Assembly: GCF_014302995.1 (NCBI RefSeq)
Contig: NZ_CP060295.1
Span: 868,001-932,000 of the forward strand
From: Variovorax sp. PAMC26660
GTDB lineage: Bacteria; Pseudomonadota; Gammaproteobacteria; Burkholderiales; Burkholderiaceae_C
Direction of reading: 5' to 3'
DNA length: 64,000 bases
Part shown: positions 9,869 through 18,143 of the stretch, piece after piece
How positions within the stretch are numbered: position 1 is the stretch's first letter
Layout: every line of letters begins with the position of its first letter
The notes under the pieces: generated by a model
Told to the model about the DNA's origin: nothing
Database searches by the model: none
The model's input: only the letters and a program-made list of their open reading frames with translations
Made by a program: the position numbers and the translations under genes

Positions 9869-10285
9869 TTACTGGCCGAGCGTCAGCGTCTTGACCATCA
9901 GCGTCTTGGCGGTGTTGAGCACTTCCACGTTGGCCTGGTAGCTGCGCGAGGCCGAGATCATGTTGGTCATTTCCTCGACCACGTTGACGTTGGGCATCGA
10001 CACATAGCCCTGGGCATTGGCATGCGGGCTCTTGGGGTCGAACACCAGCCTGGCGGGCGACGGGTCGTCGATGACCCCGGCCACCCTGACGCCACCGATG
10101 TCCTGGTTGCCGGAGGAGGCCACCTCGAACACCACCTGCTTGGCGCGGTAGGGCATGCCGTCGGGGCCGGCCACGCTCTCGGCGTTGGCCAGGTTGCTGG
10201 CGGTGACGTTCATGCGCTGCGATTGCGCGGTCATGGCGGAGCCCGCCACGTTGAAGATGTTCATGGAATTGCTGGCGATGGGCAT
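9869..10285 (-). CDS. flgC: Flagellar proximal rod protein FlgC
   Basis: 138 residues, family-typical. Starts [20 protein letters not shown] (ATG 10283-10285; a second ATG at 10264 would give MNIFNVAG and is equally plausible). Contains [17 protein letters not shown] and the C-terminal [41 protein letters not shown], both diagnostic of FlgC. Proximal rod component. The gene lies 29 nt after flgB, and flgD follows after another 29 nt. Confidence 0.97.
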   Translation of the reverse strand: MPIASNSMNIFNVAGSAMTAQSQRMNVTASNLANAESVAGPDGMPYRAKQVVFEVASSGNQDIGGVRVAGVIDDPSPARLVFDPKSPHANAQGYVSMPNVNVVEEMTNMISASRSYQANVEVLNTAKTLMVKTLTLGQ

Positions 10286-10314
10286 GCGTGGTGCTCCGTG
10301 CTGTCTGTGGCGGT

Positions 10315-10722
10315 TTACTGCTGAACCGCCGACAGCAACGACTTGATCTTGGCGTTGATGATGGTGAGGTTGGACTCGTAGCGCAGCGCGTTGTCGGCGA
10401 AGGCCACGCGCTCGACATCCATCTCGACGGTGTTGCCGTCGATGCTGGACTGGTGGGGCGTGCGGTACAGCAGGTCCTTGTCGGACGCGGCCTGCGCCTG
10501 GCCGGCCAGGTGGCGCGACGAGGTGGTGGCCAGCGACACCGACTGCGACGAACGGCCGCGCTCGACGGCTTCGTTCAGCCGGCTGCTGAAGTCGAAGTCG
10601 CGCGCCTTGTAGTTGGGCGTGTCGGCATGGGCGATATTGGCCGCGAGCACCTCCTGGCGTTCTGCCCGGAGGTTGAGGGCTTCGCGGTTGAAGCGAAGCG
10701 CCGCATCCAGCTTGTCGATCAT
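10315..10722 (-). CDS. flgB: Flagellar proximal rod protein FlgB
   Basis: 135 residues. N-terminal [45 protein letters not shown] is diagnostic, and the C-terminus [28 protein letters not shown] is the matching helix. First gene of the minus-strand run flgB to flgJ, divergent from flgA with 219 nt between them. That gap must hold the operon's promoter, but no sigma-28 box was found in it. Proximal rod subunit attaching to the MS ring/FliE. Confidence 0.97.
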   Translation of the reverse strand: MIDKLDAALRFNREALNLRAERQEVLAANIAHADTPNYKARDFDFSSRLNEAVERGRSSQSVSLATTSSRHLAGQAQAASDKDLLYRTPHQSSIDGNTVEMDVERVAFADNALRYESNLTIINAKIKSLLSAVQQ

Positions 10723-10941
10723 CTGTTTTCCATCTCTTGAGTCGTCGCCAATGCGCGGGGCGCGGCAACCGATGGAAAGCGAGTCTATGCATGCGGCGCG
10801 TTTGCAATCGCCCGAACAAAGGGGGTTTTCGCCTGCTGCTCGCGACTTCGCCTGGGGCCCGAATTTCTAGAATTGCACGGCGCCGGACTGTGTGTTCCTG
10901 GTCTGGCGCACCGCATTTTTCGCACGCCCTCCTCTCGCCAG

Positions 10942-11652
10942 ATGAACCACTTTCTGCCCCGCACCCGCCTGCCGCGCATCGTGTCGATGACACTGATGGC
11001 GGCCATGGGTTCGGCCTGCGTTTTCGCGGCCGCACCGGCACCTGATGCCGCCACGGTGGCCATCGAGAAGTACCTGCAGATGCAAAGCGCCGGCCTGCCG
11101 GGCAAGGTCACGATCAGCCTGGAAGGGCGCGGCACCGCCACGCTGCCCGAATGCGAAGCGCCCGAGGTTTTTCTGCCGCCGGGCGTCACGCCGTGGGGCC
11201 GGATCTCGGTGGGCGTGCGCTGCCAGACGGAGCGACCCTGGACGCGTTTCGTGCAGGCCCGTGTGTCCGTCGAAGGCAGCTACTTCGTTGCCACGCGCGC
11301 GATCGACACCGGCCGGCCGCTGGGCGCGGGCGATGTCACCGAACGCACCGGCGACCTGTCGCGGCTGCCGCGCTCGGTGATCACCAGCGCCGCCGAGTTG
11401 GTCGGCGTAGTGAGCGCCAACCGCATCGCGCCCGGCGCGCCGATCCGCAAGGAGCTGGTGCGCGGCGTCACCGTCATCCAGCAGGGGCAGGCCGTGAAGG
11501 TAGTGGCCCAGGGGCAGGGTTTCGTCGTCAGCACCGAGGGCAAGGCCATGACCGGCGCGAAGGTCGGCGCCATCGTGCAGGCCAAGACCCTGGACGGGCG
11601 GCTGATCAGCGGTGTGGCCGACGAAGAAGGACAGATCCAGCTGACGCAATAG
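10942..11652 (+). CDS. flgA: P-ring assembly chaperone FlgA
   Basis: Periplasmic chaperone needed to polymerise FlgI. The chosen ATG at 10942 ([18 protein letters not shown]) gives 236 residues with a signal peptide ending near ACVFAAAPA. The mature protein has an N-terminal region with the Cys pair C78/C93 (LPECEAP and GVRCQTE) and a C-terminal SAF domain. The SAF domain reads [19 protein letters not shown] and later [27 protein letters not shown] and [17 protein letters not shown]. An upstream ATG at 10873 would put 23 non-hydrophobic residues before the signal, so it was rejected. Confidence 0.94.
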   Translation: MNHFLPRTRLPRIVSMTLMAAMGSACVFAAAPAPDAATVAIEKYLQMQSAGLPGKVTISLEGRGTATLPECEAPEVFLPPGVTPWGRISVGVRCQTERPWTRFVQARVSVEGSYFVATRAIDTGRPLGAGDVTERTGDLSRLPRSVITSAAELVGVVSANRIAPGAPIRKELVRGVTVIQQGQAVKVVAQGQGFVVSTEGKAMTGAKVGAIVQAKTLDGRLISGVADEEGQIQLTQ

Positions 11653-11691
11653 GCCATCGCCGCCCGCCGCAAGCTTCGTGCACGCAATGCC

Positions 11692-11718
11692 TAAAGTTCT
11701 TGCCCAAGCTGCCGATAT
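11692..11718 (+). promoter_or_regulatory. Sigma-28 (FliA) promoter of flgM
   Basis: TAAAGTTC at 11692-11699, an 11-nt spacer, then GCCGATAT at 11711-11718. This matches the flagellar sigma-28 consensus (TAAAGTTT-N11-GCCGATAA) at all but two positions with exact spacing. It ends 25 nt before the flgM start codon. The arrangement implies that flgM-flgN are late flagellar genes made under the sigma factor that FlgM itself inhibits. Confidence 0.88.
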
Positions 11719-11743
11719 ACGGGTCAGCCCCTGAGGAATCACC

Positions 11744-12040
11744 TTGAAAATCGATCCACCCGCCCCTTCGCCGACGCCCCTCCATCGAACGCCCGCAACC
11801 GGCGTGGCTGCGCCCGCGACCGGCACCGAAGCCGTCGAGCGCCCGAAAGAGGCGGCGCAGGCCTCCGCGCACGTTCATTCGATGCCTGCCGCCGTGGGCG
11901 GCAGCGATTTCAACGCAGCGCGCGTGGCGGCGATCCGCGAGGACATTCGCGCCGGCCGCTACGAGATCCGCCCCGAGCGCATCGCCGACGGCCTGCTGGC
12001 CAGCGTGCGCGACCTGCTCGATCCGAAGGGCAGGGAATGA
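11744..12040 (+). CDS. flgM: Anti-sigma-28 factor FlgM (TTG start)
   Basis: 98-residue protein that holds FliA inactive until the hook is finished and FlgM is exported. It begins (M)KIDPPAPSP; the KI start and disordered Pro/Ala/Thr-rich first half are family features. The C-terminal sigma-binding half reads FNAARVAAIREDIRAGRYEIRPERIADGLLASVRDLL, the conserved FlgM block. The start codon is TTG at 11744-11746, preceded by GAGG about 8 nt upstream. No ATG exists in a suitable position, and weak initiation may help keep its level low. Overlaps flgN by ATGA. Confidence 0.93.
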   Translation: MKIDPPAPSPTPLHRTPATGVAAPATGTEAVERPKEAAQASAHVHSMPAAVGGSDFNAARVAAIREDIRAGRYEIRPERIADGLLASVRDLLDPKGRE

Positions 12041-12492
12041 ACACATTGCTGGCCCACCTGCGCACAGAGGCGTCCTGCATCGAGGAATTTCTCGGCGTGC
12101 TGGGCCGGGAAGCCGAGGCGATGTCGGGCGGCGTCTTCACCGATCTGGCTGCCATTGCCGGCCAGAAGACCCAACTGCTGGACCGCATGGCCGAACTCGA
12201 CCAGCAGCGCGAAGCCCTGCAGGCAGCGTTGGGCTTCGAGCCCGGCCGTGCCGGCGCGGATGCCGCGGCGGCCGCCGGCGGCGCGCCCATGCAGGAGGCA
12301 TGGGCCGCATTGCTGGCGTTCGCCGTGGAGGCACGCAGCCACAACATGCGCAACGGCTCGATGGTCTATGCGCATCTCGATTTCACGCAGCAGGCGCTGC
12401 ACTTCCTTCAAGCCAGCGCCCAGCTTTTCTACGGGCCCGACGGCGTTCGCAAGACGCAGGCGGGCGCCGGCACCCGGCTTGCCGCGGGCTGA
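12037..12492 (+). CDS. flgN: Flagellar export chaperone FlgN
   Basis: 151-residue, mostly helical protein overlapping flgM by 4 nt (ATGA), the usual flgM-flgN pairing. Family features are the acidic helix start LLAHLRTEASCIEEFLGVLGREAEAM, a central AGQKTQLLDRMAELDQQREAL and a late ARSHNMRNGSMVYAHLDFTQQALHFL. Binds the hook-filament junction proteins FlgK/FlgL and escorts them to the export gate. flgK and flgL are not in this window. Confidence 0.88.
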   Translation: MNTLLAHLRTEASCIEEFLGVLGREAEAMSGGVFTDLAAIAGQKTQLLDRMAELDQQREALQAALGFEPGRAGADAAAAAGGAPMQEAWAALLAFAVEARSHNMRNGSMVYAHLDFTQQALHFLQASAQLFYGPDGVRKTQAGAGTRLAAG

Positions 12493-12545
12493 TTGCCCCG
12501 CGTCACGCTGCCAGCGGGTTCACCGCATTTCTTCAGTCAACGGAC

Positions 12546-13022
12546 ATGGTCACTCCACACAGCGAAAGCGCGACAGGCGACGGCAAGGGCAGGCAGCCCG
12601 CGTCGTGCGCGCGCCTCGCGTGGGCTGGCGTGCTGGTTGTTCTTTCGCTCGCCGCTGTGACCGTGCATGCCAGCGCCAGCGCCTTCGAGCTGGCACCGGG
12701 CGTGCTGCCCGGCGATGCGGTCAACCTCGGCCAATTGAACCAGGTGCGTGCCGAGGGCCGCGAGGTGGCCCGCATCGCCTACTCCGGCACGGCCATGGCC
12801 GTGGCGCTGTCGGGCGCCTACGCGCCGACGCTCTACCCCGGAGAAAAGTCCATCGGCCTGGCCATGGGCACCTACAGGAGTTACGCCTCGGCCAGCCTCG
12901 GCTTCAAGGCCCTGTCCGACGACGGCCGGATGGCCTGGGGCATGGCCGTCGCCACCTCCGGCAGCGACTGGGGCCTGAATGCCGGCATCGGCTGGAAGCT
13001 GCCGCGCGCCGGCGATCACTGA
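12546..13022 (+). CDS. YadA-type anchor domain protein without passenger
   Basis: 158 residues. A Sec signal peptide (ARLAWAGVLVVLSLAAVTVHASA, about 22-44) is followed by GDAVNLGQLNQV, the neck motif seen in trimeric autotransporters. The rest matches a YadA membrane anchor: RIAYSGTAMAVALSGAYAP, then GEKSIGLAMGTYRSYASASLGFKAL, AWGMAVATSGSDWGLNAGIGWKL. The normal head and coiled-coil stalk are absent: only about 10 residues separate the signal from the neck. It follows flgN by 53 nt and precedes a regulator. Probably an outer-membrane trimeric barrel with no exposed adhesin; function unknown. Confidence 0.72.
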   Translation: MVTPHSESATGDGKGRQPASCARLAWAGVLVVLSLAAVTVHASASAFELAPGVLPGDAVNLGQLNQVRAEGREVARIAYSGTAMAVALSGAYAPTLYPGEKSIGLAMGTYRSYASASLGFKALSDDGRMAWGMAVATSGSDWGLNAGIGWKLPRAGDH

Positions 13023-13166
13023 CCCATTGCCTGCCGTGCCTTCGTTTCACTCGGCGCCCCGCCGCGCCTCCTTCCACCACAACCGCATGGATGCCATCGA
13101 TATGAAGAATCCTCTTCCGAAGCCAATGCCCCTGAACGACGTGGCCATGCCGGGCGGGTCGCAGTC

Positions 13167-14030
13167 ATGACGGCCTCCCAGGGTTCGCGCCAGATCGCGC
13201 TGGTGGGTTGCGACGAAGCCCAGCAGGCCACCTGGGGCAACAGGCTGCGCCTGATGGGCTGCGAGCCGGCCTCGTTCGACACCAGCGCCGACTTTCTGCT
13301 GGCCGTGACCGGCGGCAGCCAGTTCGGCCTGCTCCTGATCATGCTGAAGGACGAAGGCGCATGGCCGATCCTGACGGCCATGTGCAAGGCGCTGCGCATT
13401 CCGATCTGCCTGGTGGCAAGCGCCTCGCAACGGGAACTGCTGATCGAGGTGCTTTCGGCGGCAGGCAATGATTCGCCGGGCGCGAACATCGACTTTGCGG
13501 TGCTGCCCATCGACGACTTCGAGCTGGAACTGCGCGTGCGCGAATCGCTGCGGCGCAACGAGACGCTGCTGCATCCCCAGTCGGTGAGTGCGTTCTTCGG
13601 CGACTACCAGTTCCTGGGCAGCCGGCGCGTGGTGATCCACAAGGGCACGGAGATCCGCCTGAAGCCCCGCGAATTCGAACTGGCGTTGTTGCTGTTCCGC
13701 AATGCCGGACGGCTGCTGGAACGCGACTGGCTGCTGGCCTCGCTGTGGGTGGACGCCAGGATCGAAAGAAAGAGCCGCGTGCTCGACTGCTGCGTGGCCA
13801 ACATCCGTCGCAAGCTCTCGCTGCACAAGGAGAGCGGGTTCGACCTGCATTCGGTGTACGGGCGGGGCTACGAGTTGCGCCATCTGCCGACCACATCATT
13901 GGGCGACGACGATGCGCACGCGCACCACCGCGACGACATGAACGGCCACCCTGGCATGAATGCCTCCGGCTTCCCGGACACGTCGAACGAGCCGGTGTGG
14001 ATCGGTGAGACGGCGCGCGCCCGGGCCTGA
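13167..14030 (+). CDS. OmpR-type DNA-binding regulator with degenerate receiver
   Basis: 287 residues. The N-terminal 120 residues have the receiver-fold pattern (QIALVGCDEAQQATWGNRL with the acidic pair D16/E17). The position of the phospho-acceptor aspartate, however, reads GLLLIMLKDEG (about 54-64), with no Asp at the end of the third strand. The C-terminal winged helix (about 145-240) is well preserved: LKPREFELALLLFRNAGRLLERDWLL, CVANIRRKLSL and SVYGRGYELRHL. A His/Asp-rich tail (DDDAHAHHRDD) follows. No kinase gene adjoins. It probably acts without phosphorylation; targets unknown. Confidence 0.8.
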   Translation: MTASQGSRQIALVGCDEAQQATWGNRLRLMGCEPASFDTSADFLLAVTGGSQFGLLLIMLKDEGAWPILTAMCKALRIPICLVASASQRELLIEVLSAAGNDSPGANIDFAVLPIDDFELELRVRESLRRNETLLHPQSVSAFFGDYQFLGSRRVVIHKGTEIRLKPREFELALLLFRNAGRLLERDWLLASLWVDARIERKSRVLDCCVANIRRKLSLHKESGFDLHSVYGRGYELRHLPTTSLGDDDAHAHHRDDMNGHPGMNASGFPDTSNEPVWIGETARARA

Positions 14031-14055
14031 GCCACGAGGCGATCTTCTTCAGATG

Positions 14056-14087
14056 CGGGGGCTGCGGCCCCGTGCCCGCAGCCCCCG
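14056..14087. terminator. Strong hairpin between a regulator gene and livM
   Basis: CGGGGGCTGCGG (14056-14067) pairs perfectly with CCGCAGCCCCCG (14076-14087) around an 8-nt loop. It sits 26 nt after the regulator stop. No T-run follows on either strand, so if it is a terminator it is not a classical one. A second short hairpin (GGCGGC-GGG-GCCGCC, 14244-14258) lies just after the end of livM on the opposite strand. The rest of 14031-14266 holds no gene I can recognise. Confidence 0.5.
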
Positions 14088-14266
14088 TGACAGGGGAAAT
14101 TTGTGACGACCTCCGGCCTCGAGGAACCACTCTTGTGAGCGGGTGCCGAAGCGACCTCTACCAACGCCTGAAGACCGTCCGCTCGAGTATCGCCACGCAA
14201 CCTTAAGCCGGGCTGAAGGGAGCCAACACTGGCGCGGGTTGAAGGCGGCGGGGCCGCCGGACGGCG

Positions 14267-15232
14267 TCACCGCTTCTGCGATTTCTCTTTCCGGCGCTCC
14301 AGCAATGCCTGCCACTCTCCCACCAGCCCGCGCCGGAAGAACGACACGCACAGGATGAAGGTCATGCCGATCACGATCGTGACCACGCCGCCGAGCGCCG
14401 CCAGGTGGTTCTGCAGGCTGACCACCAGCGTCGCGCCGACCACCGGGCCCCAGCTCGTGCCCAGGCCGCCGAGCAGCGTCATCAGCAGCACCTCCGTCGA
14501 TGTGCTGAGCATCACGTCGTTGAGCGCCGACAGTTGCAGCACCAGTGCCTTGAGCGAACCTGCAAGCCCCGCCAGCCCGGCGGACAGCATGAACGCATAG
14601 AGCTTGCAGCGGTCGGTGGCGTAGCCCAGCGACACGGCACGCGGCTCGTTGTCGCGCAGCGCCTTCAGCGCCTGCCCGAACGGCGAATGCACGATGCGGT
14701 GGGTGGCGAGAAAACCGGCCACGAACACGGCCAGCGTGAAGTAGTACATGTGGTTGTCGTCCGACAGGTCCACCAGCCCCAGCAGGTGCCCGCGCGGAAT
14801 GCCCTGCATGCCGTCTTCTCCGCCGGTCCACGGAATCTGCACCGCGAGAAAGTAGGCCACCTGCGACAGCGCGAGCGTGATCATCGCGAAGTAGATGCCG
14901 GTGCGGCGAATCGCCAGCGTGCCGATCAGCCACCCGATGGCGACGGCGACGGCCACGCCGGCCAGGATGGCCAGCTCGACTGGAAAGCCGCTGGCCGAGA
15001 ACCGGATCATCAGAATGCCCGTGGTGTAGCCGGCCCAGCCGAAGAAGGCGGCGTGCCCGAAGGACACGAGGCCGGTGAAGCCGATCAGCAGGTTGAAGGC
15101 CAGCGCAAAGAGCGCATAGCAAAGCACCTTCATCACGAAGACCGGGTACGCAATTTCCGGAAAGGCCGGCACCAGCAGCGCGGGAACCAGCAGCACTAGC
15201 AGGATGCGGATGGGCATCGGAATCGACTTCAT
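14267..15232 (-). CDS. livM: Branched-chain amino-acid type ABC transporter permease LivM
   Basis: 321-residue inner-membrane permease with about ten hydrophobic segments. It carries the LivM signature region YALFALAFNLLIGFTGLVSFGHAAFFGWAGY and the EAA-like loop HSPFGQALKALRDNEPRAVSLG that contacts the ATPases. Ends with a basic tail ERRKEKSQKR. Last gene of the liv operon, starting 4 nt after livH. Pairs with LivH to form the channel; substrate is probably an amino acid or small organic acid, not determinable here. Confidence 0.93.
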   Translation of the reverse strand: MKSIPMPIRILLVLLVPALLVPAFPEIAYPVFVMKVLCYALFALAFNLLIGFTGLVSFGHAAFFGWAGYTTGILMIRFSASGFPVELAILAGVAVAVAIGWLIGTLAIRRTGIYFAMITLALSQVAYFLAVQIPWTGGEDGMQGIPRGHLLGLVDLSDDNHMYYFTLAVFVAGFLATHRIVHSPFGQALKALRDNEPRAVSLGYATDRCKLYAFMLSAGLAGLAGSLKALVLQLSALNDVMLSTSTEVLLMTLLGGLGTSWGPVVGATLVVSLQNHLAALGGVVTIVIGMTFILCVSFFRRGLVGEWQALLERRKEKSQKR

Positions 15233-15236
15233 GTTC

Positions 15237-16139
15237 TTATTTCTCCTTGCCGAACAGGCCAGCGGGACGGGTCAGCAGGACGATGGCCATGATCACGAAG
15301 ACCACCACGGTCGAGGCCTCGGGATAGAACACCTTGGTCAGGCCTTCGAGAATGCCCAGCGCGAGCCCGCTGACCACGGCGCCCGCGATGGAGCCGAGGC
15401 CGCCGATCACGACCACCGCGAAGACGATGTTGAGCAGGTTGGCTCCCATCAGTGGATTGACCTGCATGATGGGCGTGGCCATGACGCCGGCCAGCCCCGC
15501 CAGCCCCACGCCGAAGCCGTAGGTGAGCGTGATCATCAGCGGGATGTTCACGCCGAACGCCTGCAGCAGCTTCGGATTCTCGGTGCCCGCGCGCAGCAGC
15601 GCGCCGAGCTTGGTCTTCTCGAAGAGGTACCAGGTCACCAGGCAGATCAGGATCGCCGCGACGACCACGAAGGCCCGGTACACCGGCAGGAACATGAAGC
15701 CCAGGTCGACACCGCCCTGCAGCAACGGCGGCGGGTCGTAGCTCACGCCGGAGATGCCGTAGAAATGCCGGAACAAGCCTTCGAGCACCAGCGCCACGCC
15801 GAAGGTCAGCAGCAGCCCATAGAGATGGTCCAGGTGGTACAGGCGCTTGAGCAGCGTCTTCTCCAGCAGCACGCCCAGCCCGCCGACGATGACGGGCGCC
15901 AGCACCAGCGCCGCCCAGAAGTTGATCTGGAACGTGGGGCCGAGCAGCAGCGGCAGCTGCGTGAACCCGATCCACGCCAGGAACGCCGCCACCATGAACT
16001 GCGCGCCATGCGCGAAGTTGATGATGTTGAGCAGCCCGAAGATGATGGCCAGGCCCATGCTCAGCATGGCGTAGAAGCAGCCGTTGATCAGGCCGACCAG
16101 CAGCTGGGCCGCCAGCGCCTGCATCGAGATATCGAACAT
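15237..16139 (-). CDS. livH: Branched-chain amino-acid type ABC transporter permease LivH
   Basis: 300-residue membrane protein. Diagnostic N-terminal segment LLVGLINGCFYAMLSMGLAIIFGLLNIINFAHG, the EAA-like loop KTKLGALLRAGTENPKLLQAFG, and GGLGSIAGAVVSGLALGILEG near the C-terminus. It lies between the binding protein gene (10 nt upstream) and livM (4 nt downstream), all on the minus strand. Confidence 0.94.
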   Translation of the reverse strand: MFDISMQALAAQLLVGLINGCFYAMLSMGLAIIFGLLNIINFAHGAQFMVAAFLAWIGFTQLPLLLGPTFQINFWAALVLAPVIVGGLGVLLEKTLLKRLYHLDHLYGLLLTFGVALVLEGLFRHFYGISGVSYDPPPLLQGGVDLGFMFLPVYRAFVVVAAILICLVTWYLFEKTKLGALLRAGTENPKLLQAFGVNIPLMITLTYGFGVGLAGLAGVMATPIMQVNPLMGANLLNIVFAVVVIGGLGSIAGAVVSGLALGILEGLTKVFYPEASTVVVFVIMAIVLLTRPAGLFGKEK

Positions 16140-16149
16140 GGTGCGGGCG

Positions 16150-17343
16150 TTACTTGCCGTTCTGGCAGGCGGGGTTCAGCGGCGGATACACGTCCGCGCC
16201 CTTCAGCACCGACTTGACCTTGTAGTAGTCCCACGGTGCCTTCGACTCGGCGGGCGACTTGACCTGCAGCAGCAGCATGTCGTGCACCAGCGCGCCGTCC
16301 TCGCGCAGCTTGCCGTTGCGGATCACCGCATCGTCGATGGTCATCTTGCGCAGTTGCGCCATGACGGCCTTGGCCTCGTCGGTGCCCGCGGCCTGGACGG
16401 CCTTCAGGTAGTTGAGCGTGGCCGAATAGACGCCGGCCTGTGCGGCGGTCGGCATGCGTTTCTGCTTGTCGAAGAACTTCTTCGACCATGCGCGCGAGCG
16501 GTCGTCGAAGTCCCAGTAGAAGGCTTCGCTGAGGTACATGCCCTGCGCCTTTTCAAGGCCGATGCTGTGCACGTCCGAGATGTAGGTGAGCAGCGGCGCC
16601 ACCACCTGCTTGCGCGTGATGCCGTACTCGTTGGCCTGCTTGATGGCGTTGACCGTGTCGTTGCCCGCGTTGGCGAGCGCGATCACGTCGGCCTTGGAGG
16701 CCTGCGCCTTCAGCAGGAACGAAGAGAAGTCGTTGCCCGGGAACGGATGGCGCGAGCTGCCGACCACCGTGCCGCCCTCGGCCTTGATGACCTCGGTGGC
16801 GTCCTTTTCGAGCGAGTGGCCGAAGGTGTAGTCGGCGGTGATGAAGTACCAGCTCTTCTTGCCGTCCTTGACCAGCGCGCGCGCCGTGCCGGCCGCCAGC
16901 GCGTAGGTGTTGGTGGTCCACTGCGCCGTGAGGGGCGTGCACTTCTCGCCGAGGATCGCGGTGGCCAGCCCGGAGGAAGGCATGACGATGCGGTTCTTCT
17001 GCTTGGCGATCTCCATCACGGCCAGCGCGGTGGATGCGGTGGGAAAGTCCGTGACCATGTCGACCTTGCCCTGGTCGAACCAGCCGCGCGCCAGGTTGGC
17101 CGCCACGTCGGGCTTGTTCTGGTGGTCGGCAAAGACCAGCTCGACCGGCTTGCCCAGCACCTTGCCGCCCATCTCTTCGATGGCCAGGCGCGCCGCCGTG
17201 ACCGAGCCCTGGCCCGCAAGATCCGAGTAGATGCCCGACAGGTCGTTGAGCACGCCGATCTTGACGACGTCGTCGCTCACCTGCGCGTGGGCCGTGAGGG
17301 CCGCGCCGGTCATCAGGCACACGGAAAGTTTCTTGAAATGCAT
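16150..17343 (-). CDS. livK: Liv-type periplasmic substrate-binding protein
   Basis: 397 residues from ATG 17341-17343. Signal peptide MHFKKLSVCLMTGAALTAHA. The mature part belongs to the Leu/Ile/Val-binding (Peripla_BP_6) family: VVKIGVLNDLSGIYSDLAGQG, then IEEMGGKVLGKPVELVFADHQNKPDVAANLARGW, VMPSSGLATAILGEKCTPLTAQW and YFITADYTFGHSLEKDA. Members of this subgroup bind diverse ligands, including amides, aromatic acids and urea, so the substrate stays open. Two cysteines lie in the mature protein, one near the C-terminus (NPACQNGK). Confidence 0.92.
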   Translation of the reverse strand: MHFKKLSVCLMTGAALTAHAQVSDDVVKIGVLNDLSGIYSDLAGQGSVTAARLAIEEMGGKVLGKPVELVFADHQNKPDVAANLARGWFDQGKVDMVTDFPTASTALAVMEIAKQKNRIVMPSSGLATAILGEKCTPLTAQWTTNTYALAAGTARALVKDGKKSWYFITADYTFGHSLEKDATEVIKAEGGTVVGSSRHPFPGNDFSSFLLKAQASKADVIALANAGNDTVNAIKQANEYGITRKQVVAPLLTYISDVHSIGLEKAQGMYLSEAFYWDFDDRSRAWSKKFFDKQKRMPTAAQAGVYSATLNYLKAVQAAGTDEAKAVMAQLRKMTIDDAVIRNGKLREDGALVHDMLLLQVKSPAESKAPWDYYKVKSVLKGADVYPPLNPACQNGK

Positions 17344-17405
17344 GAAAGGCTCCAGGGTTTGAAGATGGGAAGACAAGGTGTTGGAAAGACGGCAATGCGT
17401 CGGGC

Positions 17406-18143
17406 TCAGATGCCGAGCAATTCGTTGAGGCGGTCCTGCTTGGCCTCGACTTCGTTGCGCTCGATCACCTCGACCACCTGGCCGTGCTCGATGACGTAGT
17501 GGCGGTCCGCCAGGTGCTTGGCGAAGCGGAAGTTCTGCTCGACCAGCACCATCGTGAAGCCGCGCGCCTTGAGCTCGCGGATCACCTGGCCGAGCTTCTG
17601 CACGATCACCGGTGCCAGCCCCTCGGTGATTTCGTCGAGCAACAGCAGGTTCGCGCCGGTGCGCAGAATGCGGGCCATGGCAAGCATCTGCTGCTCGCCG
17701 CCCGAAAGGCGCGTGCCCGGGCTGGAGGCGCGCTCCTTGAGGTTCGGGAACATGCCGTAGATCTGCTCGAGCGACATGCCGGCGTCGCCGACCTTGGGCA
17801 ACAGCAGCAGGTTCTCTTCGGCCGTGAGCGATGCGTAGATGCCCCGCTCTTCCGGACAGTAGCCCAGGCCCAGCCGGGCGATGCGATGCGGCGGCATGCC
17901 GATGGTCTCGGTGCCCGCCACCTGGATGGAACCGGTGCGCTTGCCGACCAACCCGAGGATGGCGCGCAGCGTGGACGTGCGGCCCGCGCCGTTGCGCCCC
18001 AGCAGCGTGATGCATTCACCGGCCTTGACGTCGAGGTCGATGCCTTGCAGCACGTGCGACTCGCCGTACCAGGCGTTGAGGTTTCGGATGGTCAGCATGG
18101 CCGCGGCCGGCCTTCCCTGCGCGTTGGCCTTGGCGTCATTCAT
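17406..18143 (-). CDS. livF: Liv-type ABC transporter ATPase LivF with Arg in the Walker A motif
   Basis: 245 residues from ATG 18141-18143. ABC ATPase motifs are signature LSGGEQQMLAMARIL, Walker B LLLLDEITEGLAP and the switch histidine in TMVLVEQNF-type context (no His visible at that exact spot). The Walker A reads GRNGAGRTS (residues 49-57), so the normally invariant lysine is arginine at residue 55, coded CGC. The start overlaps the livG stop by 8 nt. In the heterodimeric LivFG pair, LivG keeps a normal site. Similar K-to-R changes occur in some LivF-like proteins as far as I recall, so loss of transport should not be assumed. Confidence 0.92.
   Translation of the reverse strand: MNDAKANAQGRPAAAMLTIRNLNAWYGESHVLQGIDLDVKAGECITLLGRNGAGRTSTLRAILGLVGKRTGSIQVAGTETIGMPPHRIARLGLGYCPEERGIYASLTAEENLLLLPKVGDAGMSLEQIYGMFPNLKERASSPGTRLSGGEQQMLAMARILRTGANLLLLDEITEGLAPVIVQKLGQVIRELKARGFTMVLVEQNFRFAKHLADRHYVIEHGQVVEVIERNEVEAKQDRLNELLGI

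Noticed and set aside
10723..10941. Possible sigma-28 or FlhDC site between flgB and flgA
   Set aside because: No TAAA-N15-GCCGATAA-like box on either strand; only a weak AATTTCTAGAATT dyad near 10861, insufficient for a call.
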